A DNA stretch of 64,000 nt from Xenorhabdus doucetiae (GTDB lineage Bacteria; Pseudomonadota; Gammaproteobacteria; Enterobacterales; Enterobacteriaceae), in the NCBI RefSeq assembly GCF_000968195.1, contig NZ_FO704550.1, positions 1 to 64,000 of the forward strand, given 5' to 3'. This document shows, piece by piece, positions 47,270 to 56,455 of the stretch (positions are counted from its first letter, which is position 1; each line of letters begins with the position of its first letter). The translations under genes and the position numbers were made by a program. The notes below the pieces were generated by a model, which searched no databases, had not been told where the DNA came from, and saw only the letters and a program-made list of their open reading frames with translations.

Positions 47270-47740
47270 TTACAGTTCAGCGACCAGTTTATCAACGATG
47301 TCGCTGTTAGCAGCTTCATCCACGGAACGTTCGATGATTTTCTCGGCACCTGCGATCGCCAGCATCGCAACCTGTTTACGTAACTCTTCACGAGCGCGTT
47401 TGCGTTCAGCTTCAATTTCAGCATGAGCCTGCGCTACAATTTTGTTACGTTCCAGCTCGGCTTCTGCTTTAGCATCATCAATAATCTGGGCTTTTTGTTT
47501 ATTAGCCTGTTCAATGATAACTTGGGCATCCGCTTTCGCTTTTTTCAGTTGGTCGGTCGCATTGGCTTGCGCTAAGTCCAGGTTCTTTTTAGCACGCTCT
47601 GCTGAAGCCAAACCGTCAGCAATCTCTTTCTGACGTTTTTCAATGGCCGCCATGATCGGAGGCCATACATACTTCATGCAGAACAGAACAAACAGGACAA
47701 ACGCAATGGCCTGGCCGAGGATTGTTGCGTTAATATTCAC
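47270..47740 (-). CDS. atpF: ATP synthase b subunit
   Basis: The 156-residue product has one N-terminal membrane span (INATILGQAIAFVLFVLFCM) and a long charged helix that dimerises as the peripheral stalk. Length equals E. coli. It follows atpE after 55 bases. Confidence 0.98.
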   Translation of the reverse strand: MNINATILGQAIAFVLFVLFCMKYVWPPIMAAIEKRQKEIADGLASAERAKKNLDLAQANATDQLKKAKADAQVIIEQANKQKAQIIDDAKAEAELERNKIVAQAHAEIEAERKRAREELRKQVAMLAIAGAEKIIERSVDEAANSDIVDKLVAEL

Positions 47741-47795
47741 GACACAATACCTCTATTTCAATTAATGAATTGGCGTAATTTTAAGTTCTGTTTTA

Positions 47796-48035
47796 TTAAC
47801 CGCCAACAGCGAACATCATAAACAAGCCCAGGCCCACAGCAATCATCGGGATGGCGTCAACCAGGCCCATGACAATAAAGAACTGCGTACGCAGCAGAGG
47901 AATCAGATCAGGTTGGCGAGCAGCGCCTTCCAGGAATTTACCCCCGAGGATGCCGATACCGATCGCAGCACCAATAGCCGCCAAACCCATCAGAATAGCG
48001 GCAGCTATGTACAGCAGATCCATGTTTATATCCAT
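47796..48035 (-). CDS. atpE: ATP synthase c subunit
   Basis: The 79-residue hairpin protein forms the Fo rotor ring. The glycine-rich first helix (GAAIGIGILGGKFLEGAARQ) and the proton-carrying Asp60 in VMGLVDAIPMIAVG are present. Its E. coli counterpart has the Asp at 61. The usual coupling ion is the proton, as no sodium-type motif is seen. Confidence 0.98.
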   Translation of the reverse strand: MDINMDLLYIAAAILMGLAAIGAAIGIGILGGKFLEGAARQPDLIPLLRTQFFIVMGLVDAIPMIAVGLGLFMMFAVGG

Positions 48036-48086
48036 GACAGTCTCCAGTTTGTTTCAAGTTAAAACACAATTATTGATTGATAAAAA

Positions 48087-48911
48087 TTAATGCTCTTCAG
48101 ATGCCATCGACAGATAAACAATCGTCAGAACCATGAAAATAAAGGCTTGTAACGTAATAATCAGTATATGGAAAATCGCCCAAGGCACGCTGAGTAACCA
48201 CTGTGACCACACTGGTAAAAGAGCAGCGATAAGAATAAAGATCAATTCGCCAGCATACATATTACCAAACAGTCGCAGACCAAGTGATATCGGTTTAGAC
48301 AGCAAGCTGACCCCTTCCAGAATTAAGTTAATTGGAATAAACAGTGGATGATTGAAAGGCTGCAATGTCAGCTCCTTCGCAAAACCACGAATCCCTTTCA
48401 TCTTAATGCTGTAAAACAGGATGAGGACAAAGACGCCAAGGGCCATCGACAAAGTCACACTGACATCTGCGGTTGGAACAATGCGCAGAGCAGGCAAGCC
48501 GAAGAAGTGTTCACCGACATAAGGAATCATATCGATTGGCAGCAAGTCCAATGCGTTCATGAGTAACACCCAGACGAACACAGTCAAAGCCAGAGGCGCT
48601 ATCACTTTGCTCTTGCCGTGATACATATCACGAACAGTGTTATCCACGAAACCGATTACCATTTCTATTGCAGTCTGAAATTTCCCCGGCACGCCATCAG
48701 TGGCGCGAACCGCGACTCTTCTGAATACAAACAGAAACAACATCCCTAATACGATGGAGAAAAAAAGCGAGTCAATATTTAACGTCCAGAACGTCGCCTC
48801 ATAACCACTAGCGTGGGGATCGACCAACTCAAAGGTACGCAAGTCCAACTGAAGGTGCTTCAAGTGATGACTTATGTACTCCGAAGTTGAAACTTCTCCT
48901 GATGCAGACAT
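48087..48911 (-). CDS. atpB: ATP synthase a subunit
   Basis: The 274-residue polytopic protein forms the proton half-channels. The essential Arg lies in SKPISLGLRLFGNMYAGE. Length is close to E. coli (271). It follows atpI after about 31 bases. Confidence 0.98.
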   Translation of the reverse strand: MSASGEVSTSEYISHHLKHLQLDLRTFELVDPHASGYEATFWTLNIDSLFFSIVLGMLFLFVFRRVAVRATDGVPGKFQTAIEMVIGFVDNTVRDMYHGKSKVIAPLALTVFVWVLLMNALDLLPIDMIPYVGEHFFGLPALRIVPTADVSVTLSMALGVFVLILFYSIKMKGIRGFAKELTLQPFNHPLFIPINLILEGVSLLSKPISLGLRLFGNMYAGELIFILIAALLPVWSQWLLSVPWAIFHILIITLQAFIFMVLTIVYLSMASEEH

Positions 48912-48942
48912 GATGCTTTTTACCCTTTTGTTGTTAAAAACG

Positions 48943-49320
48943 CTAACCGTTCATTACGGCAGGTGCGATGATCTGCACCATCAGCACCGCTAAATAGGCC
49001 ACACCAAGTGGTGCAAATGCCGCCTTGAACACCCCTAAAGCGACTATCAGCACGGTTATCGTCATGATAACCTTCACCCCTTCGCTAATCGCGAAAAACC
49101 ATGCAATCCGTACTGGAACGCCTTCTTCCTTTACCTTTTGGAAGCGGCTAAGCAGCATAAAAATGACATTTGGTAGCCAACATGCCAACCCGCCGGCAAA
49201 AGCAGAAACGCCCCACTCTATACTTTTGGTACAAAAAGCTACACTGAGAATAACAAAAGTCATTAACTGCCAAAATAACAGTTTCAGTGCCGTTCTACCG
49301 CTGTAAAGGGATACAGACAT
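48943..49320 (-). CDS. atpI: ATP synthase assembly protein AtpI
   Basis: The 125-residue membrane protein helps c-ring assembly and is encoded first in the operon. I choose the ATG at 49320 (MSVSLYSGRTALKLLFWQLM), matching E. coli AtpI; the frame could extend 11 codons upstream but that part is not conserved. Four membrane segments can be seen. Confidence 0.93.
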   Translation of the reverse strand: MSVSLYSGRTALKLLFWQLMTFVILSVAFCTKSIEWGVSAFAGGLACWLPNVIFMLLSRFQKVKEEGVPVRIAWFFAISEGVKVIMTITVLIVALGVFKAAFAPLGVAYLAVLMVQIIAPAVMNG

Positions 49321-49566
49321 GACTTTTGTTTTCTCCCTGTGGTACACCATCACATATCAGGCTTTACTGAATGTTGTATAAAACTGGCTTTGCTTAAGAG
49401 TGTCAAGTGACAAAAACGTGCAAATTATACGGGCAGCCAAAATGAATTCAATCCATAAGTAGCGAAAAAGTGAATAATTATTTAAATTTCTAACTTTGCT
49501 GCTAGATCGCTCACAAATACCATTTAATATTCTGTCATGGCTAAGGGTACAGACTCAAAATTAAAC

Positions 49567-49580
49567 GTGATGCACATCAC
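49567..49580. promoter_or_regulatory. CRP-like palindrome upstream of atpI
   Basis: GTGATGCACATCAC is a perfect 14-base palindrome matching the core GTGA-N6-TCAC of CRP sites. It is about 250 bases upstream of the atpI start. Its role is not known. Confidence 0.45.
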
Positions 49581-49852
49581 ATCAAACAAAAACCATTAAT
49601 TATATTTATCATTAAATATATGATAAAAATCTTTTATTTTTTCTACTGAAAATCAACCAATTAATATTACACCCATAAAGTTTTATCTGATATACCAATA
49701 AAAAAGATTCAATGATTATTTTACTCACTTTCTCCTAAGTTCTTTTATAAAGAAAACCGATAACTATCTTTGAAAAGAGAAGTTCTACCAATATAAAAAT
49801 AACGTTGGTTTTCTGTAAATCATCAGTAAATGAAGTTTAGTCTATGGAAAGG

Positions 49853-49905
49853 AATAATTAGTAACGCTCGTTACATTTTAAGTGTTGTTAGCGTCACTAA
49901 TTATT
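49853..49905. terminator. Nested inverted repeat after rsmG, possible terminator
   Basis: AATAATTAGTAACGCT (49853-49868) pairs with AGCGTCACTAATTATT (49890-49905) with one G-T type mismatch, and the loop holds a second small palindrome (GTAACG-CT-CGTTAC overlapping the first arm). It lies 27 bases after rsmG. There is no T tract on the minus strand, so a terminator is plausible but not certain. Confidence 0.5.
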
Positions 49906-49931
49906 TAGATTTTTATTGACAAATAGCAAAG

Positions 49932-50552
49932 TTAGTTTGACTTAAGTATTACCACATGACGCTGTTCATCCAACTCTGCAACTTGGAGAGGAATCACGCT
50001 GTCGAGCACAATCCCCATTGGTAATTGAACCAATTCATCTTCCGGTAATATGCCTTTCAAGGCATAAAAACGCCCTTCAGAGGGTTTGGGGAGATGGCTG
50101 CACCATGACAACATGTCTTGCAGTGAAGCAAATGCACGGCTAATCACCCCATCAAACGGAGGCTCAGGGATAAATTCTTCAACCCGACTCTGTACTGGTT
50201 CAATATTGGTCAAACCCAGTTCATGCTGAACCTGACGCAAAAAGCGCACACGTTTTCCCAAACTGTCCAATAAAGTGAAATGGGAATCTGGACGTACGAT
50301 TGCCAGCGGGATACCTGGCAAGCCTGGCCCTGTTCCCACATCAATAAATCGCGTTCCATGCAGGAATGGATTAACCACGATGCTGTCGATAATATGACGA
50401 ACCAGCATCTGTTGCGGATCACGGACAGAGGTCAGGTTATAAGCCTTGTTCCACTTATTCAGCATGTCAACATAGGCGACGAGCTGCTGTTTTTGTCCCA
50501 GTGATAACTCAATGTCCGCTTTCGCCAGCAATGATTCCAATTTGTTAAGCAA
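49932..50552 (-). CDS. rsmG: 16S rRNA m7G527 methyltransferase
   Basis: RsmG (GidB) methylates G527 of 16S rRNA; loss gives low-level streptomycin resistance. The 206-residue protein has a SAM-binding FIDVGTGPGLPGIPLAI. It follows mnmG after 11 bases, the usual gidAB pair, and E. coli length is 207. Confidence 0.98.
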   Translation of the reverse strand: MLNKLESLLAKADIELSLGQKQQLVAYVDMLNKWNKAYNLTSVRDPQQMLVRHIIDSIVVNPFLHGTRFIDVGTGPGLPGIPLAIVRPDSHFTLLDSLGKRVRFLRQVQHELGLTNIEPVQSRVEEFIPEPPFDGVISRAFASLQDMLSWCSHLPKPSEGRFYALKGILPEDELVQLPMGIVLDSVIPLQVAELDEQRHVVILKSN

Positions 50553-50563
50553 AATCTGTCCCC

Positions 50564-52453
50564 TTAGGCGCTACGACGCAATAGACCTTGTTTTTTCAGC
50601 CATACCAGCAAAATAGAAATGGCGGCTGGAGTGATGCCTGAAATACGTGAAGCCTGACCAATTGAGCTTGGTTTATGATCATTCAGTTTTGCAATCACTT
50701 CATTGGAAAGCCCGCTTACTTGTTGATAATCCAAATCAACAGGCAATGCGGTATTTTCATTACGCAATTGCTTTTCGATCTCTTCTTGCTGACGAGCAAT
50801 GTAGCCTTCGTACTTCACTTGAATTTCAATTTGATCCGCCGCTTGGGGTTCAGTCAGCCCTGGGGCAAAACGTGACAATGATGTCAGCAATGCATAATTC
50901 ATCTCAGGACGACGCAGCAAATCTTCACCATTGGCTTCTTTTGACAACGGTGTTTTCAGCATCTGGTTGATATCCCCTAAGTGATCAGAGTGAGGATGCA
51001 CCCAGATATTACGCAGGCGCTGACGTTCCTGCTCGATCATGTCAACTTTGCGGCAATAATGTTCCCAACGGAGATCATCAACCAGACCCAGTTTACGGCC
51101 CTGTTCAGTCAGACGCAGATCCGCATTGTCTTCACGCAGCATTAAGCGATATTCCGCGCGGGATGTGAACATGCGATACGGTTCTTTCGTGCCGAGTGTG
51201 CACAGATCATCGACCAATACGCCAATATAAGCCTGATCACGGCGTGGGAACCAACCTTCTTCACCATTGGCATAACGTGCCGCGTTGAGGCCCGCCAGTA
51301 GTCCTTGTGCCGCCGCTTCTTCATATCCAGTGGTGCCGTTGATCTGACCGGCAAAGAACAAGCCGTGAATAAATTTACTTTCCAGGGTTTGTTTTAAATC
51401 ACGCGGATCGAAGAAGTCATACTCGATCGCATAACCGGGACGAATGATGCGGGCATTCTCCATGCCTTTCATGGAGTGAACAATTTGCATCTGAACGTCA
51501 AATGGCAGGCTGGTCGAGATCCCATTCGGGTAGATTTCGTTACTGGTCAGCCCCTCTGGTTCCAGGAAGATCTGGTGAGCATTACGATCAGCAAAACGCA
51601 TGACTTTGTCTTCAATGGAAGGGCAGTAACGCGGGCCGATCCCTTCGATGATCCCGGCATACATTGGGCTGCGATCCAAGTTATTGCGGATCACTTCATG
51701 GGTTTTTTCATTGGTATGGGTGATGTAGCACGGGATCTGGCGTGGATGTTGATCAACGTGGCCCATGAATGAAAATACGGGTGTCGGATTATCGCCAAGT
51801 TGCTGTTCAAGCTGGCTAAAATCAATGGTTCGTGCATCAATGCGCGGGGGTGTACCGGTTTTCAGGCGAGCGACGCGCAAAGGCAGTTCACGCAAACGGT
51901 GAGACAATGAGATCGCAGGAGGATCCCCGGCCCGTCCTCCACTGTAGTTTTCCAAGCCGATGTGAATTTTGCCATCAAGGAAAGTCCCTACGGTTAGAAC
52001 TACAGATTTAGCTTTAAATTTCAATCCCATGCGAGTAACAACACCGGTCACAGTGTCGTTTTCAACAATGAGATCTTCTACAGGTTGCTGGAAGATCATT
52101 AAATTAGGCTGATTTTCCAGTGCCGTTCTTACAGATTGTCGGTAAAGTACTCGATCCGCTTGTGCTCGCGTTGCCCGAACAGCCGGGCCTTTGCTGGCAT
52201 TGAGTGTTCTGAACTGAATACCGGCTTGATCCGTGGCTTTCGCCATCAGACCACCAAGTGCATCGATCTCTTTTACCAGATGCCCTTTACCGATCCCACC
52301 AATGGCTGGATTACATGACATCTGGCCCAAAGTATCAATATTGTGAGTCAGTAATAAGGTTTGACGCCCCATACGTGCGGAGGCCATCGCCGCTTCAGTA
52401 CCGGCATGACCCCCGCCGATAATGATGACGTCAAAGTGCTCTGGATAAAACAT
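50564..52453 (-). CDS. mnmG: tRNA uridine-5-carboxymethylaminomethyl modification enzyme
   Basis: MnmG (GidA) works with MnmE on wobble uridine 34 of certain tRNAs, using FAD and methylene-THF. The 629 residues equal E. coli. The FAD motif IIGGGHAGTEAA lies at 11-22, and the cysteine region MSCNPAIGGIGKGHLV is present. It is the gene left of oriC and is transcribed away from it; its transcription is known to favour origin opening in E. coli. Confidence 0.98.
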   Translation of the reverse strand: MFYPEHFDVIIIGGGHAGTEAAMASARMGRQTLLLTHNIDTLGQMSCNPAIGGIGKGHLVKEIDALGGLMAKATDQAGIQFRTLNASKGPAVRATRAQADRVLYRQSVRTALENQPNLMIFQQPVEDLIVENDTVTGVVTRMGLKFKAKSVVLTVGTFLDGKIHIGLENYSGGRAGDPPAISLSHRLRELPLRVARLKTGTPPRIDARTIDFSQLEQQLGDNPTPVFSFMGHVDQHPRQIPCYITHTNEKTHEVIRNNLDRSPMYAGIIEGIGPRYCPSIEDKVMRFADRNAHQIFLEPEGLTSNEIYPNGISTSLPFDVQMQIVHSMKGMENARIIRPGYAIEYDFFDPRDLKQTLESKFIHGLFFAGQINGTTGYEEAAAQGLLAGLNAARYANGEEGWFPRRDQAYIGVLVDDLCTLGTKEPYRMFTSRAEYRLMLREDNADLRLTEQGRKLGLVDDLRWEHYCRKVDMIEQERQRLRNIWVHPHSDHLGDINQMLKTPLSKEANGEDLLRRPEMNYALLTSLSRFAPGLTEPQAADQIEIQVKYEGYIARQQEEIEKQLRNENTALPVDLDYQQVSGLSNEVIAKLNDHKPSSIGQASRISGITPAAISILLVWLKKQGLLRRSA

Positions 52454-52559
52454 GTGCGAACCTTCAATAGTGAGAATGCTTCATATGCATTGGGGAGAGA
52501 ATTCTACTCAAGTTTGGACCTCAGACCAAGAGGTGAGAGATCGTCGTTAATTAAAAGAA

Positions 52560-52601
52560 GATCTTTTTATTTAAAGATCTCTTTATTGGATCTTTTATTA
52601 G
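52560..52601 (+). repeat. Three 13-mer DNA-unwinding repeats of oriC
   Basis: GATCTTTTTATTT (52560), GATCTCTTTATTG (52576) and GATCTTTTATTAG (52589) correspond to the left, middle and right 13-mers of the E. coli unwinding element. Confidence 0.93.
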
Positions 52602-52614
52602 GATCACGATCATC

Positions 52615-52623
52615 TGTGGATAA
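52615..52623 (+). promoter_or_regulatory. oriC DnaA box R1
   Basis: TGTGGATAA, perfect high-affinity box beside the unwinding element. Confidence 0.95.
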
Positions 52624-52720
52624 GTGAATTTTCCATATAAAGATCATGATGCTGTAAAGGATCATTTGCTGTGAATGATCCGTGATCCAACTCAGTATAA
52701 GCTGGGATCTAAAAGCCTAG

Positions 52721-52729
52721 TTATTCACA
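52721..52729 (-). promoter_or_regulatory. oriC DnaA box R2
   Basis: TTATTCACA, one change from the consensus; position and spacing match R2 of E. coli. Confidence 0.88.
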
Positions 52730-52794
52730 GACACTCGATTGTAACTTAGTTATTAAATGGATAACTACGGGTTAACCCCTGCTTTTAAGATAAG

Positions 52795-52803
52795 TTATCC
52801 ACA
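52795..52803 (-). promoter_or_regulatory. oriC DnaA box R4
   Basis: TTATCCACA, perfect high-affinity box at the right end of oriC. Confidence 0.95.
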
Positions 52804-52828
52804 GTTGATCGTTATATTTTTAATCGGA

Positions 52829-53269
52829 TCAGAGTAACTTTGACCACTCTTTAACCCATTCTTCGGCCGGATCTTCGGGAATTTCGTGTTGCTGAATGTC
52901 GATTTCCAATCGATCGCCGATCCGTTTTGCGCCGTGATCCTCTAATAAACGCTCCAGTGATCTTATTGCGCCACAGAATGTGTCATATTCGGAACTGCCG
53001 ATACCAACTGCACCAAATGTGATATTGCTGAGATCGGGTTGCTGTTGTGTGATCGCATCAGCCAGTGGCTGGAGGTTATCAGGTAAATCCCCAGCACCGT
53101 GCGTTGAAGTCACCACAAGCCACAATCCTGCAAGGGGAAGATCTTCCAATGAAGGGCCATGAAGCATCTCTGTTGAAAAGCCGTCATTTTCTAAGATCTC
53201 AGCCATATGTTCTGCGACATATTCAGCGCTACCCAGTGTACTGCCGCTGATTAAGGTAATTGTGCTCAT
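52829..53269 (-). CDS. mioC: Flavodoxin-like protein MioC
   Basis: MioC is an FMN-binding flavodoxin-like protein reported to support biotin synthase. I start at 53269 (MSTITLISGSTLGSAEYVAE; the ATG at 53272 is equally possible), giving 146 residues. The phosphate-binding SGSTLGSAE and VTSTHGAGDLP and GIGSSEYDTFCGA are conserved. Transcription runs toward oriC, which in E. coli modulates initiation. Confidence 0.96.
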   Translation of the reverse strand: MSTITLISGSTLGSAEYVAEHMAEILENDGFSTEMLHGPSLEDLPLAGLWLVVTSTHGAGDLPDNLQPLADAITQQQPDLSNITFGAVGIGSSEYDTFCGAIRSLERLLEDHGAKRIGDRLEIDIQQHEIPEDPAEEWVKEWSKLL

Positions 53270-53360
53270 CATGATCCTTGCTAACTTAAAGAGCAACTAT
53301 TGTACGCTGTGAATCTGTTGGGATCTACCTGTGGATAATGGGGTTAACGGGTTTTTCGCC

Positions 53361-53822
53361 TTAAGGTTTTATTGTCCTCATGATCGGGTTTTGCAGGGAG
53401 ATCAACGTTTCCGTTGACTGAATTTCATCAATCGTCTGGATCTTGTTGATAAGTACGTCCTGAAGGGATTCGATGGATCGGCACATCACCTTAATGAAAA
53501 TGCTGTAGTGCCCGGTGGTGTAATAAACTTCAACAACTTCATCCAGCATATCGAGCTTTTTCAGTGCGGCCGGATAGTCTTTGGCGCTTTTTAATATGAT
53601 GCCGATAAAGCAGCACACATCGAACCCCAGTTGTTTCGCACTAATATCAACCCGTGTCCCCGTGATGATCCCTGACTGTTTCATTTTTTCCACACGAACA
53701 TGAATGGTCCCCGGACTGACTGCGAATTTTTTGGCTAATTCTGCATAAGGTGTACGTGCGTTTTCCATTAATGCGTGAAGTATGTCACGGTCTAAATTAT
53801 CGATCTGATAAATTTCTGCCAT
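53361..53822 (-). CDS. asnC: Lrp/AsnC-family regulator AsnC
   Basis: AsnC activates asnA when asparagine is low. The ATG at 53822 (MAEIYQIDNLDRDILHALME) gives 153 residues as in E. coli. The N-terminal helix-turn-helix (PYAELAKKFAVSPGTIHVRV) and the C-terminal RAM ligand domain are complete. It is divergent from asnA. Confidence 0.97.
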   Translation of the reverse strand: MAEIYQIDNLDRDILHALMENARTPYAELAKKFAVSPGTIHVRVEKMKQSGIITGTRVDISAKQLGFDVCCFIGIILKSAKDYPAALKKLDMLDEVVEVYYTTGHYSIFIKVMCRSIESLQDVLINKIQTIDEIQSTETLISLQNPIMRTIKP

Positions 53823-53986
53823 TTCCAACCCCTTTTTTTGAATAATATTCATTTTTATAGTGTAAAAATTATCGTTTATAAATCTTGTGCCCTATTTTTA
53901 TTATTATATATTGAATTTTTACCCCGTTTTGTTGCTTAATCTATATCAACAGGACACAGGGCCACTAAAAATTTGAGAGCAGCATC
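53823..53986. promoter_or_regulatory. asnC-asnA divergent promoter region
   Basis: The 164-base AT-rich spacer between the divergent asnC and asnA starts must contain both promoters and the AsnC site. I do not see a clear palindromic operator by eye. Confidence 0.55.
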
Positions 53987-54979
53987 ATGAAAACATCCTT
54001 TATTGAAAAGCAACAGCAGATTAGTTTTGTTAAATCGTACTTTTCCCGTCTGTTAGAGAAACAACTTGGTCTAATCGAAGTTCAGGGACCTATCTTGAGC
54101 CGTCTTGGTGATGGGACTCAGGACAACTTGTCTGGCCATGAAAAAGCGGTTCAGGTGAAAGTGAAAACTTTGCCGGAAGCGACATTTGAAGTGGTTCACT
54201 CTCTGGCGAAATGGAAACGTAAGACATTAGGCCGCTTTGGTTTTCAAGCTGAACAAGGATTGTATACTCATATGAAAGCCTTGCGTCCTGATGAAGATCG
54301 CTTGACGCCTATCCATTCTGTCTTTGTTGACCAATGGGATTGGGAAAAAGTGATGGGTGAAGGTCAGCATTCACTCGATTATTTAAAACAGACAGTAGGT
54401 AAAATCTACGAAGCAATAAAAGAAACACAACAAGCAGTAAGTAAGGAATTTGGTCTGGCACCGTTCCTGCCAGATCAAATTCACTTCATCCACAGTGAAG
54501 AGCTTCTGCAACGTTACCCCTCTCTGGATGCGAAAGGTCGTGAGCGTGAAGCTGCCAAAGAGTTTGGTGCCATTTTCCTGATGGGCATTGGTGGTAAGTT
54601 GTCTGATGATCAGGCACATGATGTCCGCGCGCCGGATTATGACGATTGGACGACACCAAACAGCGATGGTTTCTTTGGTTTGAACGGTGACATTATTGTC
54701 TGGAACCCAGTTTTGCAGGATGCCTTTGAAATTTCTTCAATGGGTATCCGTGTTGATGCAGAGGCACTGAAACACCAGCTTGCACTGACGGGTGATGAAG
54801 ATCGTCTGCAATATGATTGGCATCAGGCACTGCTCAAAGGTGATATGCCACAATCTATCGGTGGTGGCATCGGGCAATCCCGTTTGGTGATGTTGCTGCT
54901 GCAAATGGCACATATCGGTCAGGTTCAGTGCGGTGTTTGGTCACCAGAAGTCATTGAATCAGTTGAAGGTGTACTCTAG
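53987..54979 (+). CDS. asnA: Ammonia-dependent asparagine synthetase
   Basis: AsnA makes asparagine from aspartate, ammonia and ATP. The 330 residues equal E. coli AsnA, and the class II tRNA-synthetase-like core is intact (NGDIIVWNPVLQDAFEISSM and GGGIGQSRLVMLLL). It is convergent with viaA, with an 18-base gap. Confidence 0.98.
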   Translation: MKTSFIEKQQQISFVKSYFSRLLEKQLGLIEVQGPILSRLGDGTQDNLSGHEKAVQVKVKTLPEATFEVVHSLAKWKRKTLGRFGFQAEQGLYTHMKALRPDEDRLTPIHSVFVDQWDWEKVMGEGQHSLDYLKQTVGKIYEAIKETQQAVSKEFGLAPFLPDQIHFIHSEELLQRYPSLDAKGREREAAKEFGAIFLMGIGGKLSDDQAHDVRAPDYDDWTTPNSDGFFGLNGDIIVWNPVLQDAFEISSMGIRVDAEALKHQLALTGDEDRLQYDWHQALLKGDMPQSIGGGIGQSRLVMLLLQMAHIGQVQCGVWSPEVIESVEGVL

Positions 54980-54997
54980 GTTTTCATTGAGTCAGTT

Positions 54998-56455
54998 TTA
55001 ATTTTGCCACCTTCTCCGTAAACGGCTTGTCATCCCGGTATCAAAATGCCAGATATGATCAAATATCTGCATAATACCGGGTTTTCCATAATGGGAAAGG
55101 GAGACCGCATGGAAGCGGTGTTGTTGGTGCTGTTGCAGATTTTTTATCTGATGGATTAGGGAACCCGGCAAACGTTGGGCAATGAAATCTGAAATAACAA
55201 CAGCATCGGCATCTTGCCAAATGTTTTCTTTCATTTTTTCAACGGTTGCATTTAAACAGGATGCCAGATCGGTCCCTCCCTTAAATGTTTGCCCCAGAAA
55301 ATGCGTCGCTTGAGTCAGCCCATCCGGTGATGTTAAGTCATAGTGGACGAGTTCTGTTGAGAACAACATGATGTGACAGTGGCGATTATCTGCCAACGCA
55401 ATGCGCATCAACGCCAGACAAAATGCTTTTGCACACTGTTCATTGAATCCGCCCATTGATCCTGACGTATCGACGCAAACAATAAAAGGTCCCCTGGGCT
55501 GTTTTTCATTGTGGTGATGTATAACCGGTTTGAGTGTGGTTTTGGATTGCCAATCGTCCCCTTGCAGGCGATAGGACAGTAGTTTTTTCTCCATCAGCCG
55601 CCGATAAAACTCATATTCCAACTCTTCAATACCCAGCATCGCCATCTCTGTAGGTAATAGCCTTAAGATATCGTCACTTTGTCTAATCCCACTAATTTGT
55701 TCAGGCAGGGTATCTGGCACTCTTTCGAGTTTGGTGGAGGGTTCTAATACCGGACTGTCTTTGGGAATGGATTTCGCGGTCTGACTGCGGCCAAGTAATT
55801 GTGCCAGTTTTTCCAGCTCAGGCTGCTGTTTGAGAACATCCGCATAGAGAGTAAAAAGTTGTCTATTTTGCGAAGTCAGGTGAAGTTGCCCTTTACTCAT
55901 ATCCCACAATCGGCCTGCGGCACGATCATTGTGATCAAACAGGGGATCAAGGCTGCCGCTTAAGGCCAATGGCTTCTGGATCTTTGCGAGAAATTGCTCT
56001 TTTTCTTGTTCCAATAGTGCCTTGTTAAAGGTGGTTGCTTGCAGGATCAGGCTAAGGCGCCAACGTTGCAGAAACAGCATGTGTCCTGAAGAGGTGTATT
56101 CAGAGAGCGCTTTGGACAGGGTATCGGCTTCATTGGCAAAGGGAGAGGCGAGATGTTGAAGTTTCTCCACGATATCAGGTAACTGTTGATAGAAATCGGT
56201 CGTATCAATTATCTGGACGTGTTGGTATAACTGAAATTCTTCAGCTAATGGTGCAGGGATCAGCGTCTCTTTGATCCTCTGCTGCAATGTTTGCTGCCAT
56301 GCCGGCAGATCTTTCAATAATGCGCGTTTAAGCCTTGGGAAATTTCCAAAGAAAATAACCAATTGAGGGGAGCCTAACAGCGCCAAGATGATCTCTTCGA
56401 TCAGCTCGCCTTCATTGATGGACAGCAAGAGATCGAGTGTGGCCAGCGTTAACAT
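54998..56455 (-). CDS. viaA: VWA-domain protein ViaA
   Basis: ViaA is the partner of the RavA ATPase. The 485-residue protein has a C-terminal von Willebrand A domain with the metal site FIVCVDTSGSMGGFNEQCAK and VISDFIAQRLPG. Its start lies 44 bases inside the ravA end, so translation is coupled. RavA-ViaA acts on respiratory complexes and membrane lipids and affects aminoglycoside uptake in E. coli. Confidence 0.97.
   Translation of the reverse strand: MLTLATLDLLLSINEGELIEEIILALLGSPQLVIFFGNFPRLKRALLKDLPAWQQTLQQRIKETLIPAPLAEEFQLYQHVQIIDTTDFYQQLPDIVEKLQHLASPFANEADTLSKALSEYTSSGHMLFLQRWRLSLILQATTFNKALLEQEKEQFLAKIQKPLALSGSLDPLFDHNDRAAGRLWDMSKGQLHLTSQNRQLFTLYADVLKQQPELEKLAQLLGRSQTAKSIPKDSPVLEPSTKLERVPDTLPEQISGIRQSDDILRLLPTEMAMLGIEELEYEFYRRLMEKKLLSYRLQGDDWQSKTTLKPVIHHHNEKQPRGPFIVCVDTSGSMGGFNEQCAKAFCLALMRIALADNRHCHIMLFSTELVHYDLTSPDGLTQATHFLGQTFKGGTDLASCLNATVEKMKENIWQDADAVVISDFIAQRLPGSLIHQIKNLQQHQQHRFHAVSLSHYGKPGIMQIFDHIWHFDTGMTSRLRRRWQN

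Larger units (their letters stand above)
49321..49931. promoter_or_regulatory. atp operon upstream region and rsmG 3' spacer
   Basis: This 611-base AT-rich stretch lies between rsmG and atpI, both on the minus strand, and should carry the main atp promoter. I see a CRP/FNR-like palindrome at 49567-49580 (GTGA-N6-TCAC) and a nested inverted repeat at 49853-49905. No open frame is convincing. Confidence 0.6.
52539..52811. other. oriC: Chromosomal replication origin oriC
   Basis: Between mnmG and mioC lies a clear E. coli-type oriC. Three AT-rich 13-mers for unwinding start with GATCT at 52560, 52576 and 52589. To their right are DnaA boxes R1 (52615-52623, TGTGGATAA), R2 (52721-52729, TTATTCACA) and R4 (52795-52803, TTATCCACA), plus weaker copies (for example TGTGAATGA near 52671 and TGGATAAC near 52758). 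I count about twelve GATC sites for Dam and SeqA. Conserved stretches such as GGATCATT and AGCTGGGATC align with E. coli. The origin looks functional and needs ATP-bound DnaA. Confidence 0.97.
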
